Below, piece by piece: positions 16,300 through 23,169 of a DNA stretch of 59,869 bases (position 1 is the first letter of the stretch; each line of letters starts with the position of its first letter). The position numbers and the translations under genes are program-made. The DNA lies in NCBI GenBank assembly GCA_026692665.1, contig JAPLOF010000052.1:1-59869 (forward strand), read 5' to 3'. The DNA is from Planctomycetota bacterium (GTDB lineage: Bacteria > Planctomycetota > UBA1135 > GCA-002686595). The notes below the pieces were generated by a model that saw only the letters and a program-made list of their open reading frames with translations, did not search any database and was not told where the DNA came from.

Positions 16300-17517
16300 T
16301 CAGCTCGCGACGATGCGGAACTCGGAAGCGAACGCGTCGCCCAGGGCGAGGCACGTCTCCAGATCCGGGTGACGCACGACCAGCCAGCCGTCGCCGATGG
16401 CGCTGGCCTTCCAGTCGCGGCGCGGCGCGCCGATGGGCGCCAGGTCCACGACCGGCACGTGCTCGCCGTAGCGCGCCATGAGCCGGTCCAGGCCCTCGTA
16501 GGCGCGGATCCGGCCCTGGCCGACAGCGCGCTTGAAGACGACGCCGGCGTTGTACCTCTTCGTCAAATCCTGCGAGATCCGGCCGTGGCAGACCGCCTCG
16601 GCCCATCCGCGGAAGAGGTCGGCGTCGCACGAGTAGTTCATCAGGTGCACGAGCCGCGCGCCCGGGGGGCGCCCCCCGATCTCGCCGAAGACGGCCTCGC
16701 CCTTCGCGGTGCGGAACCACTCCATGTGCGTGAAGCCGCTGCGCCATCCCAGCGCGCGCAGGACCGAGCGTCCGAGCTCGCGGCCGATCTTGACCTCGGG
16801 CCGCTCGATGTCGCGCAGACAGGTCGACTGCGCGCTGATCCACTCGTTCAGCTTCGCGACGAGGGGCGTCGGCCGGTACCAGGCCACGTTCTCGTACAGC
16901 ACGTCGCCGTCGCTGCAGATCGTGTCGTAGGTGTGCTCCTCGCCCTCGATGAACTCCTCGACCGTCACTTCGGGGACGTTGCGCAACGCGCCGAGCGCGG
17001 TCTCGAGCTCCGCCCGGTCGCGCACAGGATAGGTGTCCGCGGATCCCGCGCCGTCCACGGGCTTCACGATCACCGGGTAGCCGATGCGCTCGGTGGCCGC
17101 GCGCACCTCGTCGGCGGTCTTCGCGCGCTGGTGCTTCGACGTGCGCACCCCGGCCTTCCGCAACACGTCCTTCATCACGACCTTGTCGCGGAACGGCAGC
17201 GTCTCCTCGACGCTCATGCCCGGCACGCCGAGCGCCGCGCGGACTTTGGCCGCGAGGATCATCCCCGGCTCCCACAGGCACTCGACGCGGTCGATCTGCC
17301 GCCCGCGCGTCCAGTCGCGGATCGCGCGCGCCGTCGCGTCCTCGTCCCACAGGTTCTTGACCGACAGGTAGTCGGACAGGTGACGCTTCAGGTCGGGATC
17401 GAGCGCCTCGCGCGGCTGATCGCCGACGCCGAGCACGCGGGCGCCGACTTCCGCGAGGCCGCGCGTGAAGTGCGGCATCTCGGCGGGATAGCCGGGGGAG
17501 ATCAGGACGACGTTCAT
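16300..17517 (-). CDS. ATP-grasp ligase (405 aa)
   Basis: It has a classical carbamoyl-phosphate-synthetase-like ATP-grasp layout. There is an N-terminal Rossmann-like domain (MNVVLISPGYP, ARVLGVGD) and a lid with GYPVIVKPVDGAGSADTY (ATP-binding Lys). VEEFIEGEEHTYD gives the adenine contact region, and HMEWFRTAKGEAVFGEIGGRPPGAR carries the Mg-binding Glu. These enzymes form an acyl phosphate and pass it to an amine. The ATG at 17517 is chosen because MNVVLISP is the first strand; the 26 upstream residues look non-coding. It is clearly homologous to the proteins at 19044-20267 and 21865-23097, so a local expansion has taken place. The S51-like gene follows after 10 bp. Confidence 0.9.
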   Translation of the reverse strand: MNVVLISPGYPAEMPHFTRGLAEVGARVLGVGDQPREALDPDLKRHLSDYLSVKNLWDEDATARAIRDWTRGRQIDRVECLWEPGMILAAKVRAALGVPGMSVEETLPFRDKVVMKDVLRKAGVRTSKHQRAKTADEVRAATERIGYPVIVKPVDGAGSADTYPVRDRAELETALGALRNVPEVTVEEFIEGEEHTYDTICSDGDVLYENVAWYRPTPLVAKLNEWISAQSTCLRDIERPEVKIGRELGRSVLRALGWRSGFTHMEWFRTAKGEAVFGEIGGRPPGARLVHLMNYSCDADLFRGWAEAVCHGRISQDLTKRYNAGVVFKRAVGQGRIRAYEGLDRLMARYGEHVPVVDLAPIGAPRRDWKASAIGDGWLVVRHPDLETCLALGDAFASEFRIVAS

Positions 17518-17668
17518 GTTGGTCGCGACCGAAGGGGGACGGCGGTCGGGGGATTGTCGAGAGCCCGGGGCCCGGGCGCAATCTCCGTCTGGCACGCGCG
17601 GACTGGCCGGCCTGGATCCTGGGCTCGCCTTCCGCGGGCAAGTCGGCCGCGGACAGCGAGTGGAGAGG

Positions 17669-18829
17669 TCACTGCCCCTCGCGTGCGACCTCGAGCCGGT
17701 GCATCTCGACGCCCAGGGCGAACACCGAGGCCCGCTTCCCCTCGCGCACGACGCGGATCTTGTTGACCGCGTTCCCGAAGTCAGCGCGCTGCCACGTGGC
17801 GCCCCCGTCGCGGGTCTCGAAACCGCCCGGCATCGCGCCCACCCAGCCGGTCTTCTCGTCGAGGAACGCGATGCCGAACTCGCGCACCGCGTGATCGACG
17901 ACGAGCGGGATCTCGGCCCAGGTCTTGCCTCCGTCCGTGGTCTTGGCGACGAATCGGTCCTTCACGTCCAGGTCGGGGTCGTAGTTCTGGATCGTGACGT
18001 AGCCGACGTCGTCCGTCGGGAAGGCGATCTTCCAGGTCAGCTCGAACCGACGCGGGGATTCGTAGACCTTTTTCCAGGTCGCGCCGCCGTCCTCGGTGCG
18101 GAAGATCGCGGCGTGCGACTTGGCGACGTTCGGGTCGGTCGCAGCGGCCAGGAATCCGACCTTCTGGTCCAGGAAGTGGACGTCGAGGACCATGGCGCAC
18201 GTCTCGGGGAGCGGCGCCTGTTTCCAGGTCGCTCCCAGGTCCTCCGAGTGGACGAACACGGCCGGCCCGCCGACGCGTCCGCCGCCCACGAGGCGGACCT
18301 TCTCGTCCAGGTTCCCGGCGTTCACGAACGGCGTGCGCACGATCTCGAGCGCGCACAGTCCGACGATCGGTGCGCCCTCGATCGCGACCGGCTTCCACGT
18401 CGCCCCGCCGTCCGTCGTCGCGTAGAGCGGCGTCGCGTCCGTCACGTTGGGGAAGTAGTCCAGGCCGATGTTGCCGGCGAATCCGCGCTGCGCGTCGACG
18501 AAGGCGAGGCAACGAAAGTACGTGCCTTCCATGTGGACCTGCTGGGTCCACGTGGTTCCGCCGTCGGTCGTGCGGAAGATCCGGCCCGCGCCGTTCGCGT
18601 ACCAGCCGGTGCGCGCGTCGACGAAGGCGACGTCGTCCTGCTTGCCGGGATAGCGCTCGGTGGTGAGCTTCGTCCAGACGTAGGGACTGGCGTTCTTCGG
18701 CGCCTGGACCGGCGGCGTCGGTTGCTCCATCGCGGCGAGCAGTGCGCGGGAGGACGATTCGGAGAGGACCGCGTTCGATGCGGCGCAGAGGAGGATCGCG
18801 GAGAGCATGGGGGCAATGGGGCCGGACAT
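17669..18829 (-). CDS. Exported BNR/Ycf48-like beta-propeller protein
   Basis: The 386-aa protein has an N-terminal hydrophobic signal (MLSAILLCAASNAVLS) and at least five Asp-box repeats, seen as RTTDGGTTWTQ, ATTDGGATWKP, RTEDGGATWKK, KTTDGGKTWAE and ETRDGGATWQR. Such propellers are found in Ycf48/photosystem-stability-like proteins and sialidase relatives; here no sialidase catalytic residues are evident, so a binding or scaffold role is likely. It sits between two ATP-grasp genes on the same strand, with 151 bp to the downstream one. It may or may not belong to that pathway. A TAGCGT hexamer lies 18 nt upstream of the ATG. Confidence 0.82.
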   Translation of the reverse strand: MSGPIAPMLSAILLCAASNAVLSESSSRALLAAMEQPTPPVQAPKNASPYVWTKLTTERYPGKQDDVAFVDARTGWYANGAGRIFRTTDGGTTWTQQVHMEGTYFRCLAFVDAQRGFAGNIGLDYFPNVTDATPLYATTDGGATWKPVAIEGAPIVGLCALEIVRTPFVNAGNLDEKVRLVGGGRVGGPAVFVHSEDLGATWKQAPLPETCAMVLDVHFLDQKVGFLAAATDPNVAKSHAAIFRTEDGGATWKKVYESPRRFELTWKIAFPTDDVGYVTIQNYDPDLDVKDRFVAKTTDGGKTWAEIPLVVDHAVREFGIAFLDEKTGWVGAMPGGFETRDGGATWQRADFGNAVNKIRVVREGKRASVFALGVEMHRLEVAREGQ

Positions 18830-18847
18830 GGGAACGGAACGAAAGCC

Positions 18848-18853
18848 ACGCTA
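18848..18853 (-). promoter_or_regulatory. Candidate -10 hexamer TAGCGT for the BNR protein
   Basis: TAGCGT on the minus strand lies 18 nt upstream of the ATG at 18829. The 214-bp gap 18830-19043 shows nothing else of note. Confidence 0.27.
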
Positions 18854-19043
18854 GCGCCGCGTCCACGACGCGCAATCGGGACACGGTACGGAGACAGAAA
18901 GCCTACGCAGTCGCGAAGGGCCAGCCAGTCACATGCGCGGCCGGAGCGCCGCGCAGGCTCTCGCGCAGCCCCAGTCCGACGCATCCGCGGGGCGTGCGGA
19001 TCGCAGCCATCCCCAGGTGGAACAGCTCGGCGACGCTCCGGGC

Positions 19044-20267
19044 TCAGCCCAGATCGACGTGCACGATCTCGATCATGCGATTGAGCGCGTTCACGACGAC
19101 CTCGGTCTCGGGGTGCCGCACGACCACGTAGCCCTCGCCCTCGTAGCCTTCCTTCGGCGTCTGCCCGATCTGCGGCAGCTTGGCCTCGACGACGAGGTCG
19201 CCCAGCTCCTTCTGCGCCAGCTCGAGGCCGCGGATCGACTTCACGCGGCCCTGGCCCTGGCCCCGCAGGTACGCCGCCCCAGCCGAGAACTTGCGCTCCG
19301 GCACGGTGAACGTGTCGAACACCATGAGCTCGATCCACGCGCGATAGAAGTCGTGGTCGTGCGCGTAGCTCATGAGCGTCGTGAACTGCGCGCCCGGCGG
19401 CCGCGCGCCGACCTCGGAGATCGCGACGGATCCGTCCTTGCGCCGGAACCACTCCATGTGCGAGAGGCCCGTGTTCATGCCCAGCGCGTCGAGCGCCTTG
19501 GGTCCGGCCGCGCGGATGCCGGCGAACTCCGGCCCGTCGATGCGGCGCGGCAGGTAGACGACCCACTGGATCCAGGGGTTCTGCAGCACGTCGAGCGGCG
19601 TGGGCGAATAGCGCCCGATCGAGTGGAAGACGTGGCGACCGTCGATCGTGACCGTGTCGAACGAGTACTCCTCGCCCTGGATGAACTCCTCCAGGAGGAG
19701 CGGCTGCTCCGCGCGGATCGGCGACGTCTTGAGCCAGCTCGCGAGCTGCTCCTTGGAGTCGACCCGAAAGGTGTTCTTGGCGCCCGCGCCAGCCGGCGGC
19801 TTGACGACGATGGGAAAGCCCGACGACTCGCCGAAAGCGAACGCCTCGCGGTCGCTGGAGCACAAGCGGTGGCGCGCGCAGGGCAGGTCGTTCGCCCGCA
19901 GCACGTTCTTCATGCGCGCCTTCTCGCGGAAGTTCAGCGCCGCCTCGACCGACAGGCCGGGCAAGCCGAGCTTCGCGCGCACCTCGGCCACCGGCACCTG
20001 GAGCTGCTCGAGGATGGCGATGATGCGATCGACCTTGCCGTTCCAGCCGCGCGCGACGTGGCGGACCGCGGCGAGGAGCTGGTCGACCTCCATCGCGTCG
20101 TCGACGCGGTAGTGCGCCGCGAGCTTCCCGCGCAGGTCCTCGGGCAGCCGATCGACCGGCTCCTGGCCGATCAGGGCGAGCTTGACGCCCGGCAGCGCGA
20201 GCGCGGGCCGCAGGAAGCGCATGGTCGCCTCGAGCGCGAACGGCGCGACGAAGATGACGTTCTGCAT
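19044..20267 (-). CDS. ATP-grasp ligase (407 aa)
   Basis: This ATP-grasp enzyme opens with NVIFVAPFALEATMRFL and has the ATP-binding GFPIVVKPPAGAGAKNTF, LLEEFIQGEEYSFDT and HMEWFRRKDGSVAISEVGARPPGAQ with the metal-binding Glu. It is a paralogue of the proteins at 16300-17517 and 21865-23097: all three share the xEEFIxGxE and HMEWF blocks. The start at 20267 has a TAGAGT hexamer only 6 nt upstream, so a leaderless transcript is likely. It is divergent from glgA with 40 bp between starts. The substrate is not predictable from sequence. Shared promoter space with glgA suggests joint control with glycogen synthesis. Confidence 0.9.
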   Translation of the reverse strand: MQNVIFVAPFALEATMRFLRPALALPGVKLALIGQEPVDRLPEDLRGKLAAHYRVDDAMEVDQLLAAVRHVARGWNGKVDRIIAILEQLQVPVAEVRAKLGLPGLSVEAALNFREKARMKNVLRANDLPCARHRLCSSDREAFAFGESSGFPIVVKPPAGAGAKNTFRVDSKEQLASWLKTSPIRAEQPLLLEEFIQGEEYSFDTVTIDGRHVFHSIGRYSPTPLDVLQNPWIQWVVYLPRRIDGPEFAGIRAAGPKALDALGMNTGLSHMEWFRRKDGSVAISEVGARPPGAQFTTLMSYAHDHDFYRAWIELMVFDTFTVPERKFSAGAAYLRGQGQGRVKSIRGLELAQKELGDLVVEAKLPQIGQTPKEGYEGEGYVVVRHPETEVVVNALNRMIEIVHVDLG

Positions 20268-20273
20268 CCGGGC

Positions 20274-20283
20274 ACTCTACACT
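20274..20283. promoter_or_regulatory. Overlapping divergent -10 candidates (TAGAGT minus, TACACT plus)
   Basis: TAGAGT (minus strand, 20274-20279) faces the ATP-grasp gene and TACACT (plus strand, 20278-20283) faces glgA, 24 nt before its ATG. The two hexamers share two bases within a 40-bp divergent spacer, so transcription in one direction may compete with the other. Confidence 0.35.
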
Positions 20284-20307
20284 CCGCGGAACGGAGCCGT
20301 CACCCGC

Positions 20308-21768
20308 ATGCCCCCCCTACGCGTCCTCCTCGCCTCGTCCGAAGTCGCGCCCTTCGCCAAGACCGGCGGCCTGGCCGACGTCACCGCCGCGCTGACGCGC
20401 TACCTCCACAAGGCCGGCCACGAACCGCGCATCGTGCTGCCGCTCTACAAGCGCGTGCGCACCTCGGGCATCCCGCTGGAGCCCGTGCAGGGCCTCCAGG
20501 AGATCCCGATGCAGTGCGGCGACCGGCGCCTCACCTGGTCCGCCTGGTCCTCGCCGCTGCCGAAGAGCGAGGCGCGCGCGTGGTTCATCCGCTGCCCCGA
20601 CCTGTACGAGCGCGAAGGGATCTACGCGACGGACGGCGACGAGCACCTGCGCTTCGCGTTCCTGACCCGGGTCGCTTTGGAGTCGTGCCAGTACACGCGC
20701 TGGGCGCCGGACGTCGTGCACGTGCACGACTGGCACACGGCGCTCGCCCCGCTCTACCTGCGCACCGTCTACGGCTGGGACAAGCTGTTCGCGAAGACGC
20801 GCACCCTTTTGACGCTGCACAACAACGCGTACCAGGGGAACTTTCCGATCCACGTGCTGCGCGAACTGAACCTCGAGAACGAGCGGAAGCTCCTCTGGCA
20901 GGAGGACGTGAAGAACGGGATGGTCAGCTTCCTGAAGAGCGGCATCACGTACGCGACCGCGATCTCGACCGTCAGCCGCACCTACGCCAAGGAGATCCAG
21001 GGCGACGAGCTCGGCATGGGCCTGCAGGGCATGCTCAAGGACCGCGACGACCACCTGTTCGGCATCCTGAACGGCGTCGACTACGACGTGTGGAACCCCG
21101 CGACGGACACGCGCGTCCCCCACCGCTACACGCCCGACGACCTGTCGGGCAAGGCGCGCATGAAGGCCGCGCTGCTGAAGCGCATGGAGCTGCCCGCGAC
21201 CGAGCGCGCGCCCGTGCTCGGCATCGTGTCGCGCCTGACGGCGCAGAAGGGCTTCGACCTGCTGCACGATTCGCTGGCCGTGTTCCTGCAGCGCGAGGAC
21301 ATCCGGATCGTCGTGCAAGGCAGCGGCGAGGAACGCTACGAGAAGTACTTCGAGTGGCTCGCCAACGCGTTCCCGACGAAGGTCGCGTACCGCAAGGCCT
21401 ACGACGAGGACCTGGCGCACTGGATCGAGGCTGGATCGGACATGTTCCTGATGCCGTCGCGCTTCGAGCCGTGCGGGCTCAACCAGATGTACAGCCTGAA
21501 GTACGGCACGGCGCCGATCGTGCGCCGGACGGGCGGGCTCGCGGACACCGTGTCGGACTGGAATCCGCGCACGGGCGAGGGCACGGGCTTCGTGTTCGAC
21601 GCCTTCGACGCGAACGCGCTGGCGAAGGCGATCGAGAGCGCACTCCGGACGTGGCGCGATCCGGTGCAGTGGCGCCGACTGCAGCAGAACGGGATGGCCA
21701 CGGACTACTCGTGGGAACGGCAGATCCTGAAGTACGTGGAGCTGTACAAGAAGTTGCCGAACCTGTGA
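20308..21768 (+). CDS. glgA: Glycogen synthase (ADP-glucose type, GT5)
   Basis: The 486-aa protein transfers glucose from ADP-glucose to a growing alpha-1,4-glucan. It shows the GT5 nucleotide-sugar motif EVAPFAKTGGLADV, HVHDWHTAL, GILNGVDYDVWNP, GIVSRLTAQKGFDLL and the C-terminal SRFEPCGLNQMYSLKYGTAPIVRRTGGLADTV. The length is normal. I chose the ATG at 20308 because PPLRVLLASSEVAPF begins the first strand. It is divergent from one ATP-grasp gene and followed after 96 bp by another on the same strand. Together with glgC and the debranching enzyme it marks active glycogen metabolism. Confidence 0.97.
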   Translation: MPPLRVLLASSEVAPFAKTGGLADVTAALTRYLHKAGHEPRIVLPLYKRVRTSGIPLEPVQGLQEIPMQCGDRRLTWSAWSSPLPKSEARAWFIRCPDLYEREGIYATDGDEHLRFAFLTRVALESCQYTRWAPDVVHVHDWHTALAPLYLRTVYGWDKLFAKTRTLLTLHNNAYQGNFPIHVLRELNLENERKLLWQEDVKNGMVSFLKSGITYATAISTVSRTYAKEIQGDELGMGLQGMLKDRDDHLFGILNGVDYDVWNPATDTRVPHRYTPDDLSGKARMKAALLKRMELPATERAPVLGIVSRLTAQKGFDLLHDSLAVFLQREDIRIVVQGSGEERYEKYFEWLANAFPTKVAYRKAYDEDLAHWIEAGSDMFLMPSRFEPCGLNQMYSLKYGTAPIVRRTGGLADTVSDWNPRTGEGTGFVFDAFDANALAKAIESALRTWRDPVQWRRLQQNGMATDYSWERQILKYVELYKKLPNL

Positions 21769-21771
21769 ACG

Positions 21772-21787
21772 GGGGGGGCGCCCCCCC
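21772..21787. terminator. Perfect G/C-run palindrome after glgA
   Basis: Eight G's followed by CG and seven C's make an exact 16-bp palindrome 3 nt after the glgA stop codon. It could fold as a hairpin or block polymerase, but it has no loop or T-run. Confidence 0.3.
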
Positions 21788-21822
21788 ATGACGCACGGCG
21801 CGCGCCATCACGGAGCGCGCAG

Positions 21823-21828
21823 TATCCT
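21823..21828 (+). promoter_or_regulatory. Candidate -10 hexamer TATCCT for the ATP-grasp gene
   Basis: TATCCT lies 36 nt upstream of the ATG at 21865. It may give this gene its own transcript despite following glgA. Confidence 0.35.
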
Positions 21829-21864
21829 CCCGCTCGCCAGCGCCACCTCGCCCCCCCCCTCGCC

Positions 21865-23097
21865 ATGCCCCCCATGCACGTCATCTTCGTCGAGCCCAAC
21901 TTCCCCCGGAACCAGCGCGACTTCGTCCGCGCGCTCCACCAGGTCGGCGCCCGTGTGACCGGGATCGGCGAGAGTCACGTCGATGCGCTCGACGACGAGC
22001 TCAAGGGCTGGCTCAGCGCGTACGAGCAGGTCCGCTCGGTCACGCACCTCGAGTCCATGCACGAGACCGTGAAGCGCATCCAGGCGCGCGGCTGGGTGGA
22101 CCGCATGGAGACGACGGTCGAGGCGCACATCGAGACCGCCGCGAAGGTGCGCGAGGCCTGCAACATCCCCGGCACGAGCACGCGCACGGCGTATCTGTGC
22201 CGCGACAAGCCCGCGATGAAGGAGGCACTGCGTGCGGCCGGCGTGCCGTGCGCGCAGTCGATCGGGACGAGCAGCGTCGACGAAGTGCGCGCGTTCGCGG
22301 CGAACGTCGGCTTCCCGGTCATCCTGAAGCCGCGCGCCGCGGCGGGAGCTTCGGGCACCTATCGCGCGGGCAATCCCGAGGAGTTGGAGACCGCGATCCG
22401 GGACTCGCAGGTCGACCGCGGCGCGGGCGTCGCCGTCGAGGAGTTCATCGAAGGGCACGAGGGCTTCTACGACACGCTGTGCGTCGAGGGCCAGGTCGTC
22501 GCCGACTTCGCCTGCCACTACTTCCCGAACGTGCTCGAGGCGATGCGCACGCGCTGGATCTCGCCGCAGATCCTCGTCACGAACAGGATCGGCGACTCGT
22601 CGTACGACGAGGTCAAGCGCATGGGCGCCAAGGTGATCTCGGCGCTCGGCATCGGGACCTCCGCGACGCACATGGAGTGGTTCTTCGGGCCGAAAGGCCT
22701 GAAGTTCAGCGAGATCGGCTGCCGACCGCCCGGCGTGCGCGTGTGGGACATCTACTCGGCGGCGAACGGCATCGACCTCTACGTCGAGTGGGCCAACGCG
22801 ATCGTGCATGGACGCGTCGCGAAGCGCCCCTCGCGCGAGTTCTCCGGCGGCATGATCGCGCTGCGTCCCGACCGCGACGGGCGCATCTCGAGCTACGAGG
22901 GCGTCGAGGCCATGAAGGCGCGCTACGGCCGCTGGATCCTCGACTCGCACTTCCCGGCTCCCGGCTCCGCGACAGGCACCGTCGAGGGCGGCTTCATGTC
23001 GAACGCCTGGGTGCGCATGCGCCACCCGGACTACGACGAGTTGCGCAACATGCTGAACTGGATCGGCGAGAACGTGAAGGTCCGCGCCAGCGGCTGA
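21865..23097 (+). CDS. ATP-grasp ligase (410 aa)
   Basis: This is the third member of the local ATP-grasp paralogue set. HVIFVEPNFPRNQRDFV opens a Rossmann-like domain. GFPVILKPRAAAGASGTY holds the ATP-binding lysine, VEEFIEGHEGFYDTL the adenine region and HMEWFFGPKGLKFSEIGCRPPG the metal-binding Glu. The pre-grasp loop TAYLCRDKPAMKEALRAAGVPC matches the 'fixed Lys' helix of the family. The ATG at 21865 or the one at 21874 could be the start; neither has a clear Shine-Dalgarno. It lies on the plus strand after glgA, unlike its two minus-strand paralogues. A REP-like hairpin follows 20 bp after its stop. Confidence 0.9.
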   Translation: MPPMHVIFVEPNFPRNQRDFVRALHQVGARVTGIGESHVDALDDELKGWLSAYEQVRSVTHLESMHETVKRIQARGWVDRMETTVEAHIETAAKVREACNIPGTSTRTAYLCRDKPAMKEALRAAGVPCAQSIGTSSVDEVRAFAANVGFPVILKPRAAAGASGTYRAGNPEELETAIRDSQVDRGAGVAVEEFIEGHEGFYDTLCVEGQVVADFACHYFPNVLEAMRTRWISPQILVTNRIGDSSYDEVKRMGAKVISALGIGTSATHMEWFFGPKGLKFSEIGCRPPGVRVWDIYSAANGIDLYVEWANAIVHGRVAKRPSREFSGGMIALRPDRDGRISSYEGVEAMKARYGRWILDSHFPAPGSATGTVEGGFMSNAWVRMRHPDYDELRNMLNWIGENVKVRASG

Positions 23098-23117
23098 GCG
23101 CCGCGCACGTTTCGGCC

Positions 23118-23160
23118 CGAACTCGCTGCAAGTGAGCCAGGCACACTTGCAGCGAGTTCG
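23118..23160. repeat. REP-like hairpin between convergent genes
   Basis: The 17-nt arms 23118-23134 and 23144-23160 are exact inverted repeats around the 9-nt loop AGCCAGGCA. The left half reads as the family core on the minus strand (GTGCCTGGCT, ACTT, GTTCG). It lies between the stops at 23097 (+) and 23170 (-), so it may also end both transcripts. Confidence 0.85.
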
Positions 23161-23169
23161 TCTGTCCGG

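Noticed and set aside
14304..16481. Long plus-strand frames across the esterase and S51-like genes
   Set aside because: They have low-complexity Arg-rich composition and lie opposite genes that have active-site motifs and 4-bp start/stop overlaps.
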